A stretch of 64,000 nt of DNA from Variovorax sp. HW608. Its GTDB lineage: Bacteria; Pseudomonadota; Gammaproteobacteria; Burkholderiales; Burkholderiaceae_C. Each line of letters begins with the position of its first letter. The stretch's first letter is position 1. Made by a program: the position numbers and the translations under genes. Positions 17,982 through 26,084 of this stretch are shown here, piece after piece. The stretch spans positions 1,612,001-1,676,000 of the forward strand of contig NZ_LT607803.1 in assembly GCF_900090195.1 (NCBI RefSeq), read 5' to 3'. Below the pieces are notes generated by a model. That model saw only the letters and a program-made list of their open reading frames with translations, had not been told where the DNA came from and searched no databases.

Positions 17982-19143
17982 CGGCGCTCACCTTGATCTT
18001 GACGTCCGCCGGCATCCCGGGCTTCAACAGCCCCTGGGGCTCGGCGAGCCGCACCTTGACCGCGAAGACGAGCTTTTCGCGCTCGTCCTTCATATGGACT
18101 TCCTTGGGCGTGAACTCTGCCTGCTGCGCGATCTCACTGACCGCCCCCGCGAACACGCGGCCCGGAAATGCATCGACGGCGACGCTGGCGGCATCGCCGA
18201 GCCTGATACGCCCCACATCCCGCTCAGTCACGTAGACGCGCACGAACAGGTCCCCGAGGTCCACAAGGGTCGCGATCGGCCGGCCAGCGGCCACCAGTTC
18301 CCCGGGTTCCGCAAGCCGGGCCATGACGGTCCCCGGGCCGGGCGCGAAGAGGCGCGTATCCGCCAGTTGCGCCTCGACCTCGGCAATGGCGGCAAGCGCC
18401 GCCTGGGCCTGACTCTCGGCCGTCGCGCGCGCGGCAACCACACGCTGGCGTTCTGCGGCGAGGCGCAGCACGTCCCGCTCACGGATCTCGACCTCGCCGC
18501 TTGCTGCGCGGGCCTTGTCGCGCGCGGCCCGCGCCTCTTCCGCAGCCCGGCGGACCGCGGTGAGGCGGGCCTGCGAGGCGCGCAGGCGAGTGGCCATTTC
18601 GTCCAAGTAGTTGCGGCTGACGAATCCCTGCTCCAGCAGCTTTTCGAAACGCTCGTAGGACACCTGGTCCTGGTTGGCTTGGGCTTCAGCGGCCGCGATG
18701 TCGGCGGCGGAGCGGGCCATGGCCTCGTCGGCCCGATGGACCTCGTGCGAGGTCGTGCCTTGCGCGAGTTGCGCGCCCAGCCTGGCCTGTTCAGAGGTTT
18801 CGTCCAGGACGCGCAACTGGGCGTCTAGTTCGGCAATGAGGCCCTGCGCCCCAGCGGACCGCGCACGCGCTTGCGTCAGCCGCGCTTCCAGCTCGCGTGC
18901 TGCGATTTGGGCGACGAGCTGCCCCTTCGCCACGAACTCGCCTTCCCGCACGGCCACGATCTCGGCGATGCCCGGAATGCGCGCGCTGAGGGTGACTTCG
19001 GTACCGCGGATCTGACCGTTCGCCTCGATCGCGTCGCTTGGCGCCGCCGGTCGTAGCACAAGGTACGCGCCGGCCACCACCGCCAGCAAGGCCGCACCGG
19101 CAGCGGCATAGACAAGGCGCTTCGAACCGAGAAGCGTACGCAT
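17968..19143 (-). CDS. HlyD-family periplasmic adaptor of ABC exporter (YbhG/YhiI-like)
   Basis: A 391-residue membrane-fusion protein. It has an N-terminal anchor (residues 10-30), a split biotinyl-lipoyl domain (GTEVTLSARIPGIAEI near 47; LFAPGPGTVMARL near 264), a long Ala/Arg/Glu coiled coil (about 85-255) and a C-terminal beta-barrel. It is the promoter-proximal gene of the ABC exporter operon and overlaps the ATPase gene by 14 bases. No dedicated TolC is in the operon; cusC or a chromosomal TolC could serve. Confidence 0.9.
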   Translation of the reverse strand: MRTLLGSKRLVYAAAGAALLAVVAGAYLVLRPAAPSDAIEANGQIRGTEVTLSARIPGIAEIVAVREGEFVAKGQLVAQIAARELEARLTQARARSAGAQGLIAELDAQLRVLDETSEQARLGAQLAQGTTSHEVHRADEAMARSAADIAAAEAQANQDQVSYERFEKLLEQGFVSRNYLDEMATRLRASQARLTAVRRAAEEARAARDKARAASGEVEIRERDVLRLAAERQRVVAARATAESQAQAALAAIAEVEAQLADTRLFAPGPGTVMARLAEPGELVAAGRPIATLVDLGDLFVRVYVTERDVGRIRLGDAASVAVDAFPGRVFAGAVSEIAQQAEFTPKEVHMKDEREKLVFAVKVRLAEPQGLLKPGMPADVKIKVSAGARS

Positions 19144-19176
19144 TCCACTTTATCCCCTAGGCAAGCGGCAGGCCGG

Positions 19177-19190
19177 TTGATCGGCGTCAA
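19177..19190. promoter_or_regulatory. FNR-like box before the ABC exporter operon
   Basis: TTGATCGGCGTCAA, one mismatch to the FNR consensus, ends 34 bases before the HlyD start at 19143. Confidence 0.45.
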
Positions 19191-19213
19191 GCAAGCGGCC
19201 CCTGCACGGGCAA

Positions 19214-19227
19214 TTGAGCCAGATCAA
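19214..19227. promoter_or_regulatory. FNR-like box before the MBL RNase gene
   Basis: TTGAGCCAGATCAA, one mismatch to the FNR consensus, lies 122 bases before the MBL-fold gene at 19349. With the preceding site this gives one box per divergent gene. Confidence 0.45.
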
Positions 19228-19348
19228 TCGAGCGGCCCCGCACTGCCCTACGCTCCCAGGCATTGAGCGAGTGGGAGTAGTTCACGCAGACCATGCTTCG
19301 GCAGCGCTCAGACCGACCGCCACTACCACTCATGAAAAGGCGAGGCCA

Positions 19349-20713
19349 ATGAAGCTCTGTTTCCTCGGCGCGGCCGGCACAGTCACCGGTTCGAAGTACC
19401 TGATAGAACACGAGGGAATGCACCTGCTGGTCGACTGCGGGTTGTTCCAGGGCTACAAGCAATTGCGGTTGATGAACTGGGAGCCGCTGCCATTCGATCC
19501 GGCCGGCATCGACGCGGTGGTGCTCACACATGCGCACCTGGATCACTCGGGCGCGCTGCCGCTGTTGGTCAAACAGGGATTCCGTGGACCGATCCTGGCC
19601 ACCCGCTCTTCGATCGACCTGTGCCAGTTGCTATTGCCAGACAGCGCCCGGATCCAGGAGGAAGATGCGGCGTACGCCAACCGGCATCACACGTCCAGGC
19701 ACACACCAGCACTGCCGCTTTACACGGAGGACGATGCGCGCCGGGCGCTGGAGCGCCTCAAGCCGGTGCGCTTCGGCGATGGCGTGGAAATCTCTCGAGG
19801 CCTGTCGGTGAACCTGCGACCCGCCGGCCACATCTTGGGCGCTGCATCGGTCGAACTCACCGCCGGTGGCACGACCGTTCTGTTCTCAGGTGACATAGGA
19901 CGCCCAGACGACCTCGTCATGCGTGAGCCTGCCCCAATCCGCAAGGCCGATCACATCGTCGTCGAATCGACCTACGGCGACCGCCTTCATGAACCGGAGG
20001 CGCAAGCCGAAACCGCGCTCGGCCAGACGATCACGCGGACGGTAGCGCGCGGCGGCATGGTCCTCATTCCTGCGTTCGCGGTCGGCCGAGCCCAACTGCT
20101 GCTGTACCTGATCCATCGGCTCAAGCAGCAGGGTGCGATCCCGGACATTCCTGTGTTTCTCGATAGTCCAATGGCGATCGATGCCACCGAGATCTACCAC
20201 CGCCACCACGCGGAGCACAAGCTGTCGCTCGAAGACTGCATGGGCATGTACAAGGCTGCGCGCATGATCCGCACTCCAGAGGAATCGCGCGCGTTGGCAC
20301 GCCTGACGTTCCCAGCGGTCATCATCTCCGCAAGCGGCATGGCCACTGGCGGGCGGGTGCTGCACCATCTGAAGAACCTGGCCCCGGACAGGCGCAACGC
20401 GATCATCCTCGTCGGCTACCAGGCGGGCGGCACCCGCGGCGCGCGCCTGCAATCCGGCGAGCGCAGCCTGCGCATGCACGGCGAGGATGTCGACGTGCGT
20501 GCCGAAGTCATCTCGTTGCAGGGGATGTCGGCACACGCCGATGCGCATCAGATCGTCGAGTGGCTGCGCAGCGCGCCGGCTGCGCCGCGCTCGGTGTTCG
20601 TGACTCACGGTGAACCCGGACCGGCCGACGCGATGCGTCAGCGCATCGAGCGGGAATTGAAGTGGTCCGCCAGCGTACCCATGCTGGGCCAGCGCGTGGA
20701 GATCGCCACATGA
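19349..20713 (+). CDS. MBL-fold beta-CASP RNA-processing exonuclease (Ysh1/CPSF-type)
   Basis: A 454-residue metallo-beta-lactamase-fold nuclease of the beta-CASP group. The catalytic zinc motif HAHLDH is at 61-66. FSGDIGR and the RNA-specificity part (ISASGMATGGRVLHHLKN, GYQAGGTRGARL, then SAHADAHQIVEWL) follow. Homologues are called RNA-metabolising MBL hydrolases and act on RNA 3' ends. ATG 19349 has AAGGCGAGG upstream; the longer frame from 19214 crosses the regulatory region. In related bacteria this gene heads a set with thymidine/AMP phosphorylase, whose remnant follows here. Confidence 0.92.
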   Translation: MKLCFLGAAGTVTGSKYLIEHEGMHLLVDCGLFQGYKQLRLMNWEPLPFDPAGIDAVVLTHAHLDHSGALPLLVKQGFRGPILATRSSIDLCQLLLPDSARIQEEDAAYANRHHTSRHTPALPLYTEDDARRALERLKPVRFGDGVEISRGLSVNLRPAGHILGAASVELTAGGTTVLFSGDIGRPDDLVMREPAPIRKADHIVVESTYGDRLHEPEAQAETALGQTITRTVARGGMVLIPAFAVGRAQLLLYLIHRLKQQGAIPDIPVFLDSPMAIDATEIYHRHHAEHKLSLEDCMGMYKAARMIRTPEESRALARLTFPAVIISASGMATGGRVLHHLKNLAPDRRNAIILVGYQAGGTRGARLQSGERSLRMHGEDVDVRAEVISLQGMSAHADAHQIVEWLRSAPAAPRSVFVTHGEPGPADAMRQRIERELKWSASVPMLGQRVEIAT

Positions 20714-20829
20714 GGGCCCGCCACGACGCCACCCTCGCGGTACGTCCCATGGGCATCGAGACGCAGCAGGAATATGTCGTCTACATACACCGCGACTGCC
20801 ATGTCTGCCGCTCCGCGCCCGGTTGGGCC
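20710..20829 (+). pseudogene. N-terminal remnant of thymidine/AMP-phosphorylase-like gene
   Basis: The frame opens with ATG 20710 overlapping the stop of the MBL gene (ATGA), as in a real operon. It reads RPMGIETQQEYVVYIHRDCH and VCRSAPG, resembling the N-terminus of the long archaeal-like thymidine phosphorylases. Similarity ends after about 37 residues; the frame then runs through DNA that codes on the other strand and stops at 21060. It is a truncated gene. Confidence 0.55.
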
Positions 20830-21096
20830 TCACCTTTTCGGCAATTTGCGACGCAAAGGCCCGGGCCCCGGCGCGATTCGCCGCACTGCGTCGGCTCTGA
20901 CCATGAACTTCATGATGCGCAGGTATGCGTCATCTCGTACGCCGCAGCACGTTCGATCGTTGCGAGCCAATTCTTCCAGCGCGTTGAGCAGGTGCTCGGC
21001 AACTTCGTACTCACCCACCCGAAGGGCCCGTTCATAGAGCATCAATGTGCCGCGCGCTAACGCGTGCAGCGCGCCATCCTGTCGAGCGTTCATCAC
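20830..21096 (-). CDS. Small helical protein of unknown function
   Basis: An 88-residue protein of mostly amphipathic helices (RGTLMLYERALRVGEYEVAE, HLLNALEELARND) ending in a basic tail. The helix pattern suggests a TPR-like hairpin. Two adjacent ATGs (21096, 21093) may start it; the ribosome site is weak. It lies at the break point of the truncated phosphorylase. I recall similar short unnamed proteins in this bacterial group, so it is likely real, but function is unknown. Confidence 0.5.
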   Translation of the reverse strand: MMNARQDGALHALARGTLMLYERALRVGEYEVAEHLLNALEELARNDRTCCGVRDDAYLRIMKFMVRADAVRRIAPGPGPLRRKLPKR

Positions 21097-21108
21097 ACAC
21101 CTAGGCAG

Positions 21109-21131
21109 GGGGCACTTCGCCCCGGTTTTTT
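21109..21131 (+). terminator. Rho-independent terminator
   Basis: GGGGC-ACTTC-GCCCC hairpin followed by GG and six T. It would end rightward transcription from the MBL gene and the phosphorylase remnant. Confidence 0.6.
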
Positions 21132-21501
21132 CAAGATGGACCTTGCCCCCGTGGGAATGTCAAGGACTGGTATGACTTGGCGCGCTCGTTCGCTCTCGGA
21201 TGCGGCACAGCTTGGCCCGGAGTGGCCGCTCGGCCTTTTGACGTTGCCTCAGAGGTCGCGCGGAAGCAGACGTCGAACCGCGGGGTGCAAGGCATCCGGC
21301 CCGGCTATTGCGCGAGTCGCGCTTCCGTGGGCCGCACACTTGACCTTCTAACGGAGGTAGCGTCCGATTGACATCCGGGTCGACGCAATCTTGGTCGATG
21401 CCCGTCGCCGACCCGTGCGTTGTGGGGAGCGACTGCAAGGCGCACGCCCAGAGTTACGCCGCCGGTGGCTCTCAATGTCCTCCATCTGGCAGGAGTTCCG
21501 T
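21132..21501. other. Intergenic, 370 bases, no gene seen
   Basis: No frame here has recognisable features. It should hold the promoter of the exported methyltransferase, but no convincing -35/-10 or FNR-like site is visible. Confidence 0.35.
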
Positions 21502-22221
21502 ATGGATCGCTCACCTGAGAACTGCTTCGGCATTGGCGTGGTCCTATCCGTCTTCCTATTGGCTGGCACGTCGGTGGCGCAAGTTGCGACCACCGCCAAC
21601 GAGGGGTACCGCACCCACGCTCTGCGTGAGAAGGCGGCCTCGGAGATGGGTTCCAATTTTCGAGGGGCGCTCGAACGGGCGGGCCCGCTCGTGGATTCTC
21701 TGGGCTTGCACGAAGGTGATACGGTCGCCGACGTCGGGACCGGCGTTGGCTATCTTCTGCCCTACATCGTCAGACGAATCGGCAGCAACGGTACGATCTT
21801 CGCCGTCGATGTGTATCCGGAGTTCCTTGACAAGGTCCGGGAACGCATTGCCGCCACGGGCTGGCGGAACGTGCATCCAGTGCTCGGTACCGAGCGTAAT
21901 CCAAAGCTGCCCGCAAACCGGCTCGACGCTGCAATTCTCCTCGACACGTATCATCATCTCAACTACCCGGAGGCGACAATGCGAGGCGTGCGGCGGGCGC
22001 TCAAGTCCGACGGGCGACTCTTTATCATTGACTTCTATCGCAGTCGCCCCAATCCGTCCGCAAGCCTTGAAGAAGTTCAACGTCACATTCGCCTGGACCG
22101 TGACGACGTCGTGAAAGAGGTCGAGGCCCAGGGATTTGGCCTTACGAGGCAGTTGGATCACAAGACTTTCAGCTGGAGTGAGACAGCTTTCATGTACGTC
22201 TTGGTGTTCGAGAAGCGATGA
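21502..22221 (+). CDS. Class I SAM-dependent methyltransferase with signal peptide
   Basis: A 239-residue Rossmann-fold methyltransferase. ATG 21502 is chosen because AGGAG lies seven bases upstream. Motif I is VADVGTGVGY (75-84); FAVDVYPEF follows as motif II and LDAAILLDTYHHLNYPEA as the motif IV region. Residues 8-26 (CFGIGVVLSVFLLAGTSVA) look like a cleavable export signal, which is odd because SAM is cytoplasmic. Either the segment is an N-terminal anchor or the enzyme works where SAM is supplied otherwise. It is followed 180 bases later by a SAM synthetase gene. Confidence 0.82.
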   Translation: MDRSPENCFGIGVVLSVFLLAGTSVAQVATTANEGYRTHALREKAASEMGSNFRGALERAGPLVDSLGLHEGDTVADVGTGVGYLLPYIVRRIGSNGTIFAVDVYPEFLDKVRERIAATGWRNVHPVLGTERNPKLPANRLDAAILLDTYHHLNYPEATMRGVRRALKSDGRLFIIDFYRSRPNPSASLEEVQRHIRLDRDDVVKEVEAQGFGLTRQLDHKTFSWSETAFMYVLVFEKR

Positions 22222-22403
22222 ACTCGCCCGCAGGACGTATCTGTGAGGCGCTCGGTGAACTTGTGAGCCGACGCTTCTGTAAGGGCGTCTTCCAAAAATG
22301 GGCGTGGTGCGGTCCTGTGCTACCCGGACCACGAGCCGCGGGGCGGTGTGGATCAATTGCGGAGCGAGATGAATAGAATCACATAAGAAGTGGGAGCGCC
22401 ATC

Positions 22404-23588
22404 ATGCCAAGTCCCGAAGATGCTGCAGCACTTTCCGTCACGACAGCTCCGATGCAATGGTCCACTCGGACTGAAATGTGCGAGCACAAGGGCATCGGCC
22501 ACCCGGATAGCCTTTGTGATGGCGCGGTCGAGGCAGCCGCCCGCGCGGTATGCCGGGCCTATCTTGAGAGCTATGGCGCAATTCAGCACTTCAACCTGGA
22601 CAAGGCGCTGCTGATCGGCGGCATCAGCCAAACGAGATTCGGTGGTGGCGAATTGCTACGCCCCATGCGACTGATCGTTTCTGGACCTGTGACCGAGCTG
22701 CCGTCCGCCCCGATTCAGACGGTCGTCGAGCAGGCGGTTCGCGGTTACCTCGTCGAGGCCTTGGGGCCCATCGGCAATGCGATTGGCATAGAGGCGATCC
22801 TACGGCCCTCCGCTCCGAACCTTCGGCGCGTCACGTCGCCCTCCTCGCTCCCGCTAGCCAATGACACGTCCTTCGGCGTTGGTTACGCGCCGCTCTCCGC
22901 ACTCGAAAACGCGGTGCTCCGCGCCGCAAAGACCTTGCGTTCCAGCGAATTCCTCAAATCCTTCGAGGCCGCCGGACTGGACTACAAGATCATGGGCAGC
23001 CGCCTCGATGCGCGTCTGCGATTGACGATTGCACTTGCGGTCGTCGACCGATGTGTGCAAGGCGTCGAAGACTATTTCACGCAAAAGCGCCGGATTGTCG
23101 ACTACCTCGCCGAACGCCTGCCGGGGTGCGAAATCGAGATCAATACGCTCGACAGCCCGACTGCGCACCGTGAAGACGAAATCTATCTGACCGTCACCGG
23201 CTTGAGCGCGGAGCACGGCGACGATGGCGAAGTTGGCCGGGGAAACCGCACCAACGGCCTGATCACCCCTTACCGGCCCATGTCCCTGGAGGCAGCCGCC
23301 GGGAAGAATCCGGCAGCGCATGTCGGCAAGCTCTACAACGTACTGGCGCATCGGCTGGCGGGTCGTATCCATGCCGATGTCGATGGCATCGACGCCGTGA
23401 CGGTCCGGCTACTCTCGGCAATCGGCCGGCGCATCGACCAGCCCCAACTGGCGGCAATCGAGGTCGTCGCTGAAGGCGGCCTTTCGCTTGCACGCCAGCA
23501 CCAAATCCGTGAACTGACCAAACAACAGTTGACCGCACTTCCAGAGCTGGTCAACGAACTGGTAAGTGGAACATTGAGCGTGTTCTAG
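22404..23588 (+). CDS. Archaeal-type S-adenosylmethionine synthetase
   Basis: A 394-residue methionine adenosyltransferase of the archaeal family (AdoMet_Synthase), not of the bacterial MetK family. The signature CEHKGIGHPDSLCDG is at 26-40, followed by LPLANDTSFGVGYAPLSALE and GDDGEVGRGNRTNGLI. GGGAG lies before ATG 22404. It makes SAM from methionine and ATP. Bacteria usually have MetK on the main chromosome, so this is probably an accessory enzyme, perhaps for the adjacent methyltransferases or for growth under stress. A partial decayed copy is at 13435-13590. Confidence 0.93.
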   Translation: MPSPEDAAALSVTTAPMQWSTRTEMCEHKGIGHPDSLCDGAVEAAARAVCRAYLESYGAIQHFNLDKALLIGGISQTRFGGGELLRPMRLIVSGPVTELPSAPIQTVVEQAVRGYLVEALGPIGNAIGIEAILRPSAPNLRRVTSPSSLPLANDTSFGVGYAPLSALENAVLRAAKTLRSSEFLKSFEAAGLDYKIMGSRLDARLRLTIALAVVDRCVQGVEDYFTQKRRIVDYLAERLPGCEIEINTLDSPTAHREDEIYLTVTGLSAEHGDDGEVGRGNRTNGLITPYRPMSLEAAAGKNPAAHVGKLYNVLAHRLAGRIHADVDGIDAVTVRLLSAIGRRIDQPQLAAIEVVAEGGLSLARQHQIRELTKQQLTALPELVNELVSGTLSVF

Positions 23589-23609
23589 ACCAACCGCTCC
23601 CTGCCGCCA

Positions 23610-25373
23610 CTACAGTTTTCCAGACCGCAGAATGGCGATGGCCCACGCAAACCCCATGACGCTCGCAACCACAAAGCCGGCGAGCCCCAGGAGCGGAACC
23701 CCCCAGAAATGCGGCCCACTGTGGAAGGTCATGACGATGGACGAGCCAATGACGAGGCTGGCGATGATCAAGCTCAGGCTCAATCGGTTGCTTGCCCGAT
23801 CGATGTGCGCTTCCAAGCCCTGCAATTGATCGTGTTCAATATGAAGCGTCGCTTTTCCGCTGCTCAGGACCTCGACCGCGCGGTTGAGCATGTCAGGCAG
23901 GCTTGCCACAGCGTGGCGCAGTGAGCGCAGTGTGCGAAAGCCGCGGCTGAAATCCGCAAGCGGAAGATTCAGACCCTGCAAAGCGTGGCGGCGAAGCAAG
24001 CGCGGCACGTACTCGCGCAACGACATCAACGCATTGAAGCTCGGGGCCATCGTCAGCGCTTGCGCCTCGATCAGCATGAAGGCCTTCGATACCAGCAGGA
24101 ACTGGCGAGGCAGCTGGATCTGGTGACGCTGGCTCAGTTGCGCGAACTGCCGCGCGATCTCGCCAAACGAATAGCCCTTTCCAGCGGCCTCGTAATACGC
24201 GTTGAGCGCCTTGGTGACATCGCGGGTAAACGCCTGGCGGTCGACACTCTCGGCAGCCATGCCCATTTCGAAATACGCATCCACCATCCACGCAACGTCC
24301 GCCGAGCTGACGGCCAGGATAAGCTGGGCGAGCACCTCCTGATCGTGCGCCGAGGTCTCGCCCATGATGCCGAAGTCATGCAAGCACAGGCGGCCGTCGT
24401 CAAGTAGGAACACATTGCCAGGATGCGGATCGCCATGGAAGAACCCGTCCTCGAAGACCTGCTTAAGGAATGACCGCATCAGCTTTTCTGCGACTTGCCG
24501 ACGACCCGGCAGGTCCGGGGGCTGTTGCGCGAGCTTGTGGCCGAGACTGCGCTCCATCGTCAGGACGCAGCGGCTGGTCAGATCCCAATAGATGCGCGGA
24601 ATAAATACGTCAGGGTCATCTTTGAAGTTCTCGCGCAGACGGTCGCCGTTGCGCGCCTCGATGTGATAGTCAAGTTCGTCGCTGATGAGCCGGGCGAACT
24701 CTTCGACCAGATTCGATGGACCAAACCGGCGGCTCTCCGGGACGTGCAACTCGAGGCGACGAGCCAAGAAGCGCATGATGTTGACATCGGCGTGAATGAC
24801 AGGCTCGATGCCAGGGCGCTGCACCTTGACGACGACCCTGGTGCCGTCCTTGAGACAAGCGGTATGAACCTGACCGATCGATGCGGCGGCAAGCGGCGTC
24901 TCGTCGAATTCGGCGAACAACTCATCGACAGGCTTGGCCAGCTCGCGTTCGACGATGGCGCGAGCCTGATGGCCGGAAAATATCGCGACGTCGTCCTGCA
25001 ACTTCTGCAACTCGTCGATATAGCTCTCGGGCAGCATGTCCCGCCGCAAACTCAGAAGCTGGCCGAATTTGACGAATGCCGGACCGAGCCCTTCCAGCAT
25101 TTCACGAAACCTCTTCGCGTCACGCAGGCTGGTCTTCGCCGTTTCGGAGGTGGCGTCGAACACCGTATGCCTTAGACGCAACCGCTCCACATAGTGTGTC
25201 CACCCCGTACCGGCCAGTGCGCGCAGGATCTGAAGCAATCGCGGCAGTTCGGCGGTAGCTGCGCCGTTGCCTTCATCGCCTTCTGGGATTGCCTGGGTTG
25301 TTGTGCTCACGGGCCCTCCGCTCTCCTCGACTTGCTCCGCTTGCTTCGCCACACGGCGGTTCGGAGACACCAT
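23610..25373 (-). CDS. UbiB/AarF (ABC1) atypical kinase
   Basis: A 587-residue ABC1-family protein. Family motifs are complete: KFGQ (102-105), ASIGQVH (164-170), VKVQRPG (182-188), HGDPHPGN (313-320) and DFG (333-335). Two hydrophobic segments at about 530-585 anchor it in the inner membrane. UbiB proteins support ubiquinone synthesis through an ATPase activity. Upstream residues 1-40 are variable; GTG 25310, with GGAGGG before it, is an alternative start. An FNR-like box is 150 bases upstream, so this may be an accessory UbiB used under low oxygen. Confidence 0.9.
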   Translation of the reverse strand: MVSPNRRVAKQAEQVEESGGPVSTTTQAIPEGDEGNGAATAELPRLLQILRALAGTGWTHYVERLRLRHTVFDATSETAKTSLRDAKRFREMLEGLGPAFVKFGQLLSLRRDMLPESYIDELQKLQDDVAIFSGHQARAIVERELAKPVDELFAEFDETPLAAASIGQVHTACLKDGTRVVVKVQRPGIEPVIHADVNIMRFLARRLELHVPESRRFGPSNLVEEFARLISDELDYHIEARNGDRLRENFKDDPDVFIPRIYWDLTSRCVLTMERSLGHKLAQQPPDLPGRRQVAEKLMRSFLKQVFEDGFFHGDPHPGNVFLLDDGRLCLHDFGIMGETSAHDQEVLAQLILAVSSADVAWMVDAYFEMGMAAESVDRQAFTRDVTKALNAYYEAAGKGYSFGEIARQFAQLSQRHQIQLPRQFLLVSKAFMLIEAQALTMAPSFNALMSLREYVPRLLRRHALQGLNLPLADFSRGFRTLRSLRHAVASLPDMLNRAVEVLSSGKATLHIEHDQLQGLEAHIDRASNRLSLSLIIASLVIGSSIVMTFHSGPHFWGVPLLGLAGFVVASVMGFAWAIAILRSGKL

Positions 25374-25523
25374 CGCTCAAGACATGGGTTGCGGTAGTCC
25401 GCTTGAGGAAACCCAGTGAACCATCACGAGGACATCGGCCGAAAACTGATGACGAGTGGAAGCTTCACGACAAACCTCCGGGATATGCTTGACACAGAAT
25501 GGCCCCCGGGGCGACCTTGACCT

Positions 25524-25537
25524 TTGATGTGGGTCAA
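25524..25537. promoter_or_regulatory. FNR-like box before ubiB-like gene
   Basis: TTGATGTGGGTCAA, one mismatch to the FNR consensus, is 150 bases upstream of the UbiB start. Confidence 0.42.
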
Positions 25538-25614
25538 GGCAATTGCGCGATGTTCGCCAATCTCGATCGGGCCACCAGCGACCCTATGCCTGAAGAACCC
25601 GCTCGGACTGCTGT

Positions 25615-25872
25615 TCAGTGGCAGCAACCGCAGCAATTTCCCGCCTTGGCAAGCTTGTCGCTGAGCGCGGCCTGTACAGGTTCGGGCGTGTAGCCCGCTT
25701 GCTTGATGGCCTCGGCCAACTCCTGCGCGTTGGCCGTCTCGGACTCGATCTGAACGCGATGAGTCGAAAGGTCGATCTGCACTTTGGCTTCTCCGTCCGC
25801 GCTTCTTACTGCGTTGGTGATCGTGCTGACACAGTGGCCGCAGGTCATGTCGTTGACTTGAAAGGCAATCAT
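25615..25872 (-). CDS. CopZ-like heavy-metal-binding chaperone
   Basis: An 85-residue HMA-domain protein with the binding motif MTCGHC (residues 9-14) and the usual babbab pattern. The tail is unusual: NCCGCCH at the C-terminus adds four more cysteines and a His. ATG 25872 is used because GGAG precedes it. It should carry Cu(I) or a similar ion in the cytoplasm. A CueR-type promoter lies directly upstream. Confidence 0.9.
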   Translation of the reverse strand: MIAFQVNDMTCGHCVSTITNAVRSADGEAKVQIDLSTHRVQIESETANAQELAEAIKQAGYTPEPVQAALSDKLAKAGNCCGCCH

Positions 25873-25907
25873 TGCTCGCTCCATATGAAAGAGTTGGTCG
25901 ATGATTG

Positions 25908-25938
25908 ACTCTCATCCTTTCCACCATTGGAAGGTCAA
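25908..25938 (-). promoter_or_regulatory. CueR-type promoter of the copZ-like gene
   Basis: On the minus strand TTGACC (25933-25938), a 19-base spacer with CCTTCC ... GGAAAGG dyad, and a -10-like GAGAGT (25908-25913). The layout equals the CueR-controlled copA promoter of E. coli. No CueR gene is next to it. Confidence 0.68.
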
Positions 25939-25988
25939 CGCTCAGGCGCCTATAGCCCTCGATCCAATCCGGACACCGGCCAAAACGA

Positions 25989-26019
25989 TTGACCTTCCCT
26001 CTATGGGAACCTTGATCAT
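25989..26019 (+). promoter_or_regulatory. Orphan CueR-type promoter pointing right
   Basis: On the plus strand TTGACC (25989-25994), a 19-base spacer containing TTCCC-TCTAT-GGGAA, and GATCAT (26014-26019). It points toward the 3' end of the FTR1 gene, where no rightward gene starts, so its target appears to have been lost. Confidence 0.55.
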
Positions 26020-26084
26020 GGAACGTTCGTCGAGTCCGTCTGACGGCTATTTGATCCGCCACCAACGATGGCGCACTTGACTCC

